DNA of 64,000 nucleotides from CAYMYN01 sp964394665 (GTDB taxonomy: Bacteria > Planctomycetota > UBA1135 > GCA-002686595), in NCBI GenBank assembly GCA_964394665.1, contig CAYMYN010000017.1, positions 36,270 to 100,269 on the forward strand. Direction: 5' to 3'. The translations under genes and the position numbers were made by a program. This document shows, in pieces, positions 53,312 to 60,343 of this stretch. The notes beneath the pieces were generated by a model that was given only the letters and a program-made list of their open reading frames with translations, did not search any database and was not told where the DNA came from. How positions within the stretch are numbered: the first letter of the stretch is position 1; every line of letters begins with the position of its first letter.

Positions 53312-53664
53312 TGGACGGGCTCGACCCCGGGGGCCTCTTCCACCTCGTGCCCGCCGAGCGCTGGCGCGCCCACGGCGCGGCGGGCGGCGGCGAGTGGCGC
53401 CCGGACTCCCTCGCGGCGGAGGGCTTCTGCCACCTCTCGTTCGGCGCCCAGGTGCCCGGCACCCTGGAGGCCCACTTCGCGGGTCACGACGGGCTCGTGG
53501 TGCTCGAGCTCGACCCCCGCTCCCTGGGTGTGGACCTGGTCCTCGAGCCCTCGCGCGACGGGGCCCTCTTCCCGCACCTCTACCGGCCCCTGCGCCCGGC
53601 GGACGTGATCGGCGAGCAGCGCTGGCAGCGCGGCGCGGACGGCGCTTGGCGCCCTGGACCCTGA
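53311..53664 (+). CDS. DUF952-family protein
   Basis: This 117-residue protein fits the DUF952 family: an early HL-x-x-x-x-x-W turn (LFHLVPAERWRAH), DSLAAEGFCHLSFGAQVPG, VVLELDPRSLGVDLVLEP and FPHLYRPLRPADVIGEQRW. The function is unknown; the fold is compact and metal-independent as far as I can see. The gene overlaps mqnD (TGATG), so it is translated with the menaquinone genes, but nothing ties it to that pathway beyond position. Confidence 0.88.
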   Translation: MDGLDPGGLFHLVPAERWRAHGAAGGGEWRPDSLAAEGFCHLSFGAQVPGTLEAHFAGHDGLVVLELDPRSLGVDLVLEPSRDGALFPHLYRPLRPADVIGEQRWQRGADGAWRPGP

Positions 53665-53673
53665 TCCCCAACG

Positions 53674-53710
53674 CACGGGGCCGCCCCCGGGGATCGGGTG
53701 CGGCCCCGTG
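53674..53710. terminator. Bidirectional hairpin after mqn-DUF952 and facing the Hc1 gene
   Basis: An 11-bp perfect stem (53674-53684 with 53700-53710) with a short inner stem lies 9 bp past the DUF952 stop. The facing Hc1-like stop is 100 bp away. Confidence 0.55.
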
Positions 53711-53809
53711 GAGGGGAGGCCCGTGGCCGTGGAGCTCGTCGAGGTGCGGCGCGGGCGCATCGGCCGCACGCCGCGTTCGGGGACCCCCGCGGGCGCGGGT
53801 GGGGGCTCG

Positions 53810-53995
53810 TCAGGCCGCGCCACCGGCGTCGCGCATCTCGAGCATCTCCTTGCGGATGTCCTGGGCCAGGTTCTTCACGTCCTGCATGGCCTTGCGCACG
53901 CGCGACGTCGCGGCCTTGTTGCCCTGCTTGGCCTTCTCCACGTCCTCGCGTGTGTCCTCGATGACCTGGCGCAAGCGGTCGAAGTTCTCGCTCAT
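53810..53995 (-). CDS. Hc1-like histone H1-type small protein
   Basis: This 61-residue protein opens MSENFDRLRQVIEDTREDVE and contains GNKAATSRVRKAMQDVKNLA, then QDIRKEMLEMRDAGGAA. The GNKAA-x-R-x-RK core is that of the chlamydial and planctomycetal Hc1/histone-H1-like family (PF07432), but this member lacks the long Lys/Ala/Pro tail of chlamydial Hc1. It is expected to act on nucleoid DNA. It is the only short basic-motif gene in the window and lies alone, convergent with the DUF952 gene. Confidence 0.88.
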   Translation of the reverse strand: MSENFDRLRQVIEDTREDVEKAKQGNKAATSRVRKAMQDVKNLAQDIRKEMLEMRDAGGAA

Positions 53996-54184
53996 GATCG
54001 GTAGCACTCCCTCGGTGGAACGGGTTCGGGCTCGATGGATCGGGTTCGGAGTCGGCCCTGGGGACCCCGGGAGGGGCCCCGCGGGGGCTCGCGCAGTCCC
54101 CTGTAGACCCCATTCCGGGTCCCCGATCAAGCCTCCAGGGCCCTCCCGGAGCCCCCCTCCCTGGTCCGGGAACGGCCCCAGGGC

Positions 54185-54685
54185 TCAGCGGGGCGCCCGA
54201 TCCGGGGCCCGGCCGCCCATGTGCAGGATCTCCAGGAAGTGCTGGGCGCTCAGGGGCAGCACCGAGAGCCGCTGGCCGCGCTGCAGCAGCGCCAGGCCCT
54301 CGAGGCGCGGGTTCCCGCGCAGGGCCGCGAGGGTCACGGGCTGGGGGAGCTCTTCCTGGGCCCGCAGGTCGACCGCCACCCAGCGCGGGTCCGCGGGGTC
54401 ACTCCCGGGGTCGTGGTAGGGGCTGCGCGGGTCGAACTGGGTAGGGTCGGGGTAGGCCTCGCGCACCACCTCGCACACCCCCACGACCGCCGGCGGCTTG
54501 GTGCTCGAGTGGTAGAAGAGCACCCGGTCGCCGGCCTTCACGTCGTCGCGCAGGAAGTTGCGCGCCTGGTAGTTGCGCACGCCGTCCCAACAGGTGGTGC
54601 GGCGCGGGGAACGCAACAGGTCGTCGAACGAGAAGGTCTCGGGTTCCGACTTCATCAACCAGGAGCGGGGGGCGCGGCGCGGCAT
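54185..54685 (-). CDS. EVE-domain protein (THYN1-like)
   Basis: This 166-residue protein is almost entirely one EVE domain. It starts with PRSWLMKSEPETFSFDDL, followed by TCWDGVRNYQARNFLRDDVKAGDRVLFYHSS, VVGVCEVVREAYPDPTQF, and WVAVDLRAQEELPQPVTL. The Trp/Arg/Tyr pattern and the NYQARNFL block match bacterial EVE proteins related to human THYN1, which bind modified DNA bases. The start at 54685 or at 54700 is possible; the shorter is closest to relatives. It is divergent from an ECF sigma gene. Confidence 0.93.
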   Translation of the reverse strand: MPRRAPRSWLMKSEPETFSFDDLLRSPRRTTCWDGVRNYQARNFLRDDVKAGDRVLFYHSSTKPPAVVGVCEVVREAYPDPTQFDPRSPYHDPGSDPADPRWVAVDLRAQEELPQPVTLAALRGNPRLEGLALLQRGQRLSVLPLSAQHFLEILHMGGRAPDRAPR

Positions 54686-54901
54686 GGGGCTGGAGAGCAT
54701 GCCGCGCCGGGGGGCGGGGATCCACGGCCGGCGCGCGGGGGAACGGCACCGGGGCCCCGATGCCCGTCCCGCGCCCCGGTCGCCCGCCGGGCCTCGCACC
54801 GTCGGATCCGCCGACCCGCTCCCGCGGAATGGGCCTGGTATGCTCGACCTGGGTTGGACCGCCGAGACCTCGAGCCCCCGGACCCGGCCGTACCCGGCCC
54901 G

Positions 54902-55468
54902 GTGACCCGCATCCTCCAGCAAGCTGCGCAGGGGGATCCGGGCGCGTGGCAGGCGCTCCTGGGCGCGGTCTACGGCGAACTGCGCTCCCTGGCGGGGGCC
55001 TACCTGCGGGGGGAACGGGCGGGGCACACCCTCCAGCCCACGGCCCTCGTCCACGAGGCCTACCTGCGGCTCCTGCGCCTCGAGCAGGTGCCCTGGCGCG
55101 ACCGCGCGCACTTCTTCCGCGCCGCGGCCGAGTCGATGCGGCGCATCCTGATCGACCACGCGCGGGCCAAGAAGGCCATCAAGCGCGGCGAGGGCCGCAC
55201 GGCGCTCGAGATCTCGAACCTGGCCGAGGCCCTGGCGCAGGAGGACGGCGCCGGCCTGTTGGCCCTCGACGCGGCCCTGGAGCGCCTGGAGGTGCTCCAC
55301 CCGGAGGCCGCGCAGGTGGTGCGCCTCAAGTTCTACGCGGGCCTCGACAACGGGACCGCCGCCCGTGTCCTGGGGCTGAGCGAACGCACGGCCCGGCGCG
55401 AGTGGACCTTCGCCCGCGGCTGGTTGCGCGAGCGCCTGGAGCGCGAGCTGGGCGGCGCTGCGCCGTGA
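54902..55468 (+). CDS. ECF sigma factor, planctomycete sub-family (1)
   Basis: This is a 188-residue sigma factor. Region 2 reads HTLQPTALVHEAYLRLLRL, with AHFFRAAAESMRRILIDHARAKKAIKRG, the signature of the ECF sub-family found in Rhodopirellula and Verrucomicrobia. Region 4 is VVRLKFYAGLDNGTAARVLGLSERTARREWTFARGWL. It lies 163 bp before a convergent pseudokinase-caspase gene. A second member at 57591-58157 has the same length (188). The GTG at 54902 is chosen to begin the region-1.2 helix (TRILQQAAQGDPGAWQALL). A TATGCT box lies 57 nt upstream without a good minus-35. No anti-sigma gene is adjacent. Confidence 0.92.
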   Translation: MTRILQQAAQGDPGAWQALLGAVYGELRSLAGAYLRGERAGHTLQPTALVHEAYLRLLRLEQVPWRDRAHFFRAAAESMRRILIDHARAKKAIKRGEGRTALEISNLAEALAQEDGAGLLALDAALERLEVLHPEAAQVVRLKFYAGLDNGTAARVLGLSERTARREWTFARGWLRERLERELGGAAP

Positions 55469-55549
55469 GCGGGGATCGCGAGCGACGCAGGGAGCTCCCC
55501 TTCGAGCGGGCGATCGGACCACCGGCGAGGGGCGCCGGAGGCTTGGGCG

Positions 55550-55627
55550 CCCTCGGAGTGTGAGAAGAGCTCGAGCACTCTCGGTACGGCCGGCTTGCCG
55601 GCCGTCCAAAGGGCGTTCCGAGAGGCC
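55550..55627 (-). repeat. Dispersed palindromic element, copy 2 (inverted)
   Basis: This is the reverse-complement copy of the element at 9785-9865. Bases 55571-55610 match 9802-9841 exactly, and the palindrome core is 55586-55605. It lies between convergent genes (ECF sigma stop at 55468, kinase-caspase stop at 55631) and overlaps no coding sequence. The outer stem is weaker than in copy 1, but an A-T to G-C compensatory pair keeps it. Confidence 0.8.
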
Positions 55628-55630
55628 ATC

Positions 55631-57403
55631 TCAGTCGCGCCGGAACACGAATTCGCCCGGGCCCGCGTCCGGGAGGAAGGCCAGCACGGGGGTGTGGGGA
55701 ACGTCCTGCTCGGCGAAGGAGCGCAGCATCGCGGCGTGGAGCATGCTGCTCGTGAGCGGTCCGGAGCGCTCGGCCAGGGCATCGAGCAAGGCTCGCGCGA
55801 AGGGGGAGTGCCCCGCCGCGATGCCGTCGAGTACCTGTTCGTCCGCGCGGCCGGCGGCCAGGACGACCTTGGCGGAGCGCGTCAGGAAACGGGCCTCGAA
55901 CGGCGTGGCGGCGGCGCTGCGGGCCGCGGCGAGGCGACCGCCGTAGCAGCAGTCCATGGCCAGCAGCACGTGTTTGGCGCTGGCGTCCCGCAGGAACCGC
56001 TCGAAGGTGTCGAAGTGCAGCCAGCGCGCGCGGGCGGGATCGCGCTCGAGGCTCTGGGCGTCGGCCGGGATCAGCCAGCCCGAGGATCCCGAACGTCCGT
56101 GGGCCAGGCCGTGGCCCGCGAAGTAGACGAACGCGCGGTCCTCGGGCTCGAGGGCCGCCTCGAGTTCCGCGAGGGCCGAGCGGATCCCGTCGAAGGTGGC
56201 CTGCTCCTCGAGCAGGACGCGGGTCTCCCAGCCCTCGTTCGGCGCCGCCGCCAGGGTCTCGCGCAGCGCGCGCACGTCGCGGGTCGCGTTGGGCAGGACC
56301 GGGAACCCACCGGCGCGGTAGTGCTCGCCGATCGCGATCAGCAGCGCATGCGAGCGCCGGAATCCCGCGCCGTACGCTCCCGCTCGCGGGCCCTCGGAGT
56401 CGGCGCCGAGCGAGATGCCGCGCGCGGGCGGACCGCCCGTCCCGCCCCGCTCGCCACCCCGCGCCGGGCCGAGGCGCAGGGCGAGGGCCGCGCCGACGAG
56501 CACCGTGGCCAGGGCGCCCACGAGCAGGACGCTGCGCCGCCCCGGGCGCGCGCGGTCCGCACCCGGCGCGGCCGGGCGGCGCAGGGCATCCCGCAGCTCC
56601 ACCGCGGAGGCCGGCCGCCCGAGGGGCGAGCGCGCGAGGCAAGCGAGCACGAGCCGCGCGAGATCGCGCGGGATGGAGGCGTTCCGCCGGCGCGGATCGG
56701 CGGGCTCGCGCCAACCGTCCGACGGCGGGCCGGGCTGCGCCTCCTCGCCGGTCAGGGCGCGATACAGCACGCAACCCAGGGCGAAGAGGTCGGAGCGCGG
56801 GCCAGCCGGCTCCCCCATCCACTGCTCGGGAGCGGGATGCTGGGGCAGCTCCCCGCCCGCCGGCTCGCCGGCCGGTCCGTCCGCCTCGCCGCGGTAGTCG
56901 AGGGACGTGCGGGCGCCCGGCGCGACGGACTTCGCGAACCGGAAGCCCGTCAAGCACACCCCGCCGCCGGGGCGCAGGATCACGTTGCGCGCGCCCACGT
57001 CGCGGTGCACCGCACCCGCCGCGTGGACCGCCGCCAGGGCATCGGCGAGGAGGATCCCCAACTCGCGGACCTCCCCGGGCTCGAGGCGCTCGCCGCCGGC
57101 GAGGCGCTCGTCCAGACGGACGCCCGCCACGGGCTCCAACACCAAGGTCAGGCCGCCGCGCTCGGGGAAAGCGTCATGGAGGCGCTGCACCGCGCCGTGG
57201 GTCAGGCCGGCCAGGGCCCGGGCCTCGCGCAGCTCGGCGGCGTTCCCGGCCTCGCCCGCAGGGTTCGCGGAACGCCGCCAGAGGAGCAGCACCTCGCGAC
57301 CGAGGACGCGGTCCCGGGCGCGCGCCTCGACGCGCGACGCGGTCTCGAGCAACGTCTCGAGCACCTCGTAGCGTCGCGCCTGGTCCCCGTTCACCTCCCC
57401 CAT
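55631..57403 (-). CDS. Pseudokinase-caspase (peptidase C14) fusion
   Basis: This 590-residue protein joins a Ser/Thr kinase-like domain (about 10-275) to a caspase domain (about 350-560) through a membrane segment (about 290-310). The kinase part lacks a glycine loop and the ATP lysine (the strand reads LLLWRRSA), keeps HRD (133-135) and Asn140, has TGF (152-154) where DFG should be, and keeps APEQW. It is therefore probably inactive. The caspase part has FAGHG (His431) and DCCYGG (Cys486), so the His-Cys dyad is intact. The membrane segment would put the two domains on different sides or keep both tethered. A TAGAAT box lies 13 nt before the ATG at 57403. It is divergent from an ECF sigma gene and could be part of a cell-fate or stress switch. 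Confidence 0.88.
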   Translation of the reverse strand: MGEVNGDQARRYEVLETLLETASRVEARARDRVLGREVLLLWRRSANPAGEAGNAAELREARALAGLTHGAVQRLHDAFPERGGLTLVLEPVAGVRLDERLAGGERLEPGEVRELGILLADALAAVHAAGAVHRDVGARNVILRPGGGVCLTGFRFAKSVAPGARTSLDYRGEADGPAGEPAGGELPQHPAPEQWMGEPAGPRSDLFALGCVLYRALTGEEAQPGPPSDGWREPADPRRRNASIPRDLARLVLACLARSPLGRPASAVELRDALRRPAAPGADRARPGRRSVLLVGALATVLVGAALALRLGPARGGERGGTGGPPARGISLGADSEGPRAGAYGAGFRRSHALLIAIGEHYRAGGFPVLPNATRDVRALRETLAAAPNEGWETRVLLEEQATFDGIRSALAELEAALEPEDRAFVYFAGHGLAHGRSGSSGWLIPADAQSLERDPARARWLHFDTFERFLRDASAKHVLLAMDCCYGGRLAAARSAAATPFEARFLTRSAKVVLAAGRADEQVLDGIAAGHSPFARALLDALAERSGPLTSSMLHAAMLRSFAEQDVPHTPVLAFLPDAGPGEFVFRRD

Positions 57404-57590
57404 GGCAGCGCTGCCGATTCTACGCCCGGCCCCGGGTCCAGGGGGGAGCGGCGGCGTCATCGAACGACATGCGCGGGTCGCCGGCCCGGATCGACTCGCC
57501 GATCGACGCTCGCGCGGGGCGCCCGGGCCTCGGCTGCGTCGGCTGTTCGGGTCGAGGGGATAGGATGGCGGCTCGCCCGTGGGCGATCCG

Positions 57591-58157
57591 ATGGAGGAGA
57601 CGCAGCAGTTGTTGCGCCGCATCGCGGCGGGGGACGACGGCGCGCAGGCGCGGTTGTTCGAGCTGGTCTACCAGGAGCTCCACCGGCGTGCCGGCGCGCT
57701 CATGCGCCATCAGGGCGCGGCCCACACCCTGCAGCCGACGGCCCTGGTGAACGAGGCCTGGCTGCGGCTGGTCCACGTCGAGCAGGCGTCCTTCGCGGAC
57801 CGTCGGCACTTCGTCCACACCGCGACCGCGGCGATGCGCTCGGTGCTCGTCGACCATGCGCGCGCCAAGCTCAGCGCCAAGCGCGGCGCGGGTCGGAAGG
57901 TCGGCGAGCCCGGGGCCGAGGTCGCCGATCGCTCCGAGCCCTCCTGGCGCTTCCTGGCCCTCGACGAAGCCCTGGAACGGCTCGAGCGCAGCGAACCCGA
58001 GGCCCACCGCGTGGCTCGGTTGCGGCTCTTCGGCGGCCTGAGTCACCCCGAGATCGCCGAGCACCTGGAGGTCACCCCGCGCACGGTCGAACGCCACTGG
58101 GCCACGGCGCGCGAACGGCTGAGCGATGCGCTCGGCGAGTCGAGCCAGGACCCGTGA
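57591..58157 (+). CDS. ECF sigma factor, planctomycete sub-family (2)
   Basis: This 188-residue sigma factor has the same length and layout as 54902-55468. It shows HTLQPTALVNEAWLRLVHV and HFVHTATAAMRSVLVDHARAKLSAKRG, then region 4 VARLRLFGGLSHPEIAEHLEVTPRTVERHWATARERL. The ATG at 57591 is preferred over the GTG at 57579 because it gives the same length as the paralogue. It is divergent from the pseudokinase-caspase gene by 187 bp and convergent with a lamin-tail protein gene across a long hairpin. A TAGGAT box lies upstream without a good minus-35. Confidence 0.92.
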   Translation: MEETQQLLRRIAAGDDGAQARLFELVYQELHRRAGALMRHQGAAHTLQPTALVNEAWLRLVHVEQASFADRRHFVHTATAAMRSVLVDHARAKLSAKRGAGRKVGEPGAEVADRSEPSWRFLALDEALERLERSEPEAHRVARLRLFGGLSHPEIAEHLEVTPRTVERHWATARERLSDALGESSQDP

Positions 58158-58195
58158 ACCCGGCCCGCCCTGCGCGCTGACACGCTTTCCTTGTT

Positions 58196-58252
58196 CTAGC
58201 AGCCCGTTGAGAGAGTCCCGCCGCAGTAGGGAGTCTCTCAACGGGCTGCTAG
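58196..58252. terminator. Long hairpin between ECF sigma and lamin-tail protein genes
   Basis: A perfect 19-bp stem (58196-58214 with 58234-58252) with inner ccc/ggg pairing. The stop codon of the minus-strand gene (58249-58251) lies in the right arm, so the stem would form from its 3' end. This is the longest uninterrupted stem seen. Confidence 0.75.
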
Positions 58253-60297
58253 GGCTGCCAGGTGACCTCCCATCCGTTGGAGAGGTTGAAGCCCGAGCCG
58301 CAGGGCGAGCCGCCCGGGTTGCGGTACCAGAACTGGTAGCGGCGCGTCGTGCCCGGCGTGAGCCCGCCCGCGGTGGCCAGCGCCACGCTGCTCTGGGCCA
58401 CGCCGCCGAGCGTGGCGAAGACGATCTGCAGGCGCTGCACGCCGCCGCCGGCGCAGCGCAGGCCGTCGCCGAAGACGTTCCCCAGGCCCCCGGAGGTCGA
58501 GTTCGTGCCGCTGAAGAACAGACCCGGTTGGGTGGCGATGGCACCCGTCACCCGCAGCACCAAGGAATCGGCGGAGACGCGCGCCGAGCCGAACGCGCCC
58601 AGCCGGGCGCCCGGGCCGGCGCTGTTGCGGCAACCCGCGGCCGCGCCGCTCTCGTTGCCGCAGGGGCAGGAGCGGGCGAACCCGTCGCCGAAGCAGTAGG
58701 GAAAGCCGAGGTCGTCGCGGCAGGCCGCGTTGGCGGCGCCGGGCGTGCGCGGCCGATCGGCGTTGGCGACGTCGTCGAAGTCGAGGAAGTCGCCCGTGCA
58801 CCAGGGGGCGCGGTTGTTCGACCGGCCTCCCCCTCGGAACACGCCGGGGGGGAGCAGCACCCCGTCGGGGCCGAGGGTGTGCCGCCAGGCCGAGTCGTAG
58901 ACCGAGTCCATGGGGTCCCCGTCCCACAGGGCGATGCGCTCGCAGAGGGTCGTCACCAGGCACGGGATCGGCGTGTGCAGGTCGCCGTCGGGGTCGAGGT
59001 TCGAGCCCACGAGCTGCAGGAACGGGACCGGGTCGGCCGCCTGGACCAGGTACACGGTCTGGGTTCCGTTCTCGAAGTTCTCGAGCGGCCCGAGGTCGAG
59101 GTCCACGCCGGCGACGGCGCTGTTGCCGATCACGAAGTACCCGTCCGGCGGCATCACGTGTCCAGTGAGGTCGATGACGCGCTCGAGCGTGCCGGGCGCG
59201 GAGCCCGCATCGCCCTCCACGAACAGGATCAGGAAGCCGTCGAGGCTGAGGCCCGGCACGCCCGCCAGCTCCAGGTACTCCAGGTCGTCGGCCCCGGCGT
59301 GGCTGACGTAGATCTCGTTCATCACGACGCCGCAGCCGCCGGGAGTCAGGTCGCACTCGTCCCCGCTGCCATCCCCGTCCGAGTCCGTCTGCTCGGGGTT
59401 GTAGGAGTTGGGACAGTTGTCGTCGTAGTCCGGAAGTCCATCCCCGTCCTTGTCGTTGCGCCGCACGAGCGGAACGGAGGTCTTGCTGATGGTCTCGCCC
59501 AGGATCAGCGGCGAGGACGTGGGGAGGATGTTGCACTGGAGCGTGAGCCCCACCTCGAGGTTCGAGTCCGTACCCGTCAGGGACTCGAAGGTCCCGTTCC
59601 CGTCGCCGTCGATCCCGATGCCGGGCGGAACGGGAACGATGCCCAGGGTGCTCGGGTCGAAACCACCGGGTCCGGCCTCGAGCAACCACGCCGAGCGCGA
59701 CGAGGAGAGGGAGATCGGTCCGTAGGGATCGAAGGCTCCCAGCAACATCCCGCCGGAGGAGTACTCGATGCGCAGGTACACCGGCAGGTCGTAGTCGATC
59801 TCGCCGCCGTCGGTGTGCGTGCGCCGGATGGTCGCGCTGCCGACGGGCACGGAGGCCGACTGGGAGCGGCGGATGACGAGGTCGAAGGAGGACGTGCTCG
59901 TCCCGCCTCCGAATCCGACCGCGACCTGGCCCAGGCTGACCAGGTGCAGCCCCATCAAGCGCGCGGACACCGTGTCCACCCCGCCGACGGGCAGGGGGAT
60001 CGTGTCCGCCATGCGCTGCACGAACAGGTGGATGCCCGGCGCCACGCCCGGAGGAGACGTCTGGAGGTCGACGCCGCGCACGGGCACGGAACCCGTGAAG
60101 GGGTCCGAGCCCGGCCCGAAGGCGCCGGCGGGGATCGGCAGGGCGGCGAAGTCGAGGTTCGCTCGCAGGCGCGAGCCGGCACCGGTGTTCGGTGCCGCGA
60201 AGGCGTCGTCGCCCTGGGTCAGGACGACCTGGGGCGAGGCGCACACCTCGCCCACCAGGGCGACGAACACGGCCAGGAGGAGCAGGATCGGGCGCAT
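58249..60297 (-). CDS. Exported lamin-tail-domain protein with TSP3-like loop and CPCGN domain
   Basis: This 682-residue protein has a signal peptide (MRPILLLLAVFVALVGEVCA). Residues 281-317 are thrombospondin-type-3-like calcium loops (DKDGDGLPDYDDNC and DSDGDGSGDECD). Residues of about 320-525 form a lamin-tail domain (MNEIYVSHAGADDLEYLEL, LTGHVMPPDGYFVIGN, ADRPRTPGAAN). The last 150 residues begin CFGDGFARSCPCGNES and run through GCRNSAGPGARLGAFG, FFSGTNSTSGGLGNVFGDGL to FNLSNGWEVTWQP. I know this end from planctomycete exported proteins only as an unnamed repeated domain; it may be a sorting or anchoring module. The N-terminal 250 residues are beta-rich and unidentified. The stop codon lies inside the hairpin at 58196-58252. 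Confidence 0.88.
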   Translation of the reverse strand: MRPILLLLAVFVALVGEVCASPQVVLTQGDDAFAAPNTGAGSRLRANLDFAALPIPAGAFGPGSDPFTGSVPVRGVDLQTSPPGVAPGIHLFVQRMADTIPLPVGGVDTVSARLMGLHLVSLGQVAVGFGGGTSTSSFDLVIRRSQSASVPVGSATIRRTHTDGGEIDYDLPVYLRIEYSSGGMLLGAFDPYGPISLSSSRSAWLLEAGPGGFDPSTLGIVPVPPGIGIDGDGNGTFESLTGTDSNLEVGLTLQCNILPTSSPLILGETISKTSVPLVRRNDKDGDGLPDYDDNCPNSYNPEQTDSDGDGSGDECDLTPGGCGVVMNEIYVSHAGADDLEYLELAGVPGLSLDGFLILFVEGDAGSAPGTLERVIDLTGHVMPPDGYFVIGNSAVAGVDLDLGPLENFENGTQTVYLVQAADPVPFLQLVGSNLDPDGDLHTPIPCLVTTLCERIALWDGDPMDSVYDSAWRHTLGPDGVLLPPGVFRGGGRSNNRAPWCTGDFLDFDDVANADRPRTPGAANAACRDDLGFPYCFGDGFARSCPCGNESGAAAGCRNSAGPGARLGAFGSARVSADSLVLRVTGAIATQPGLFFSGTNSTSGGLGNVFGDGLRCAGGGVQRLQIVFATLGGVAQSSVALATAGGLTPGTTRRYQFWYRNPGGSPCGSGFNLSNGWEVTWQP

Positions 60298-60343
60298 GGC
60301 GTGGGGACCTCCACGGGGAAGCGGTGCACGTACGGAGCTGCCG

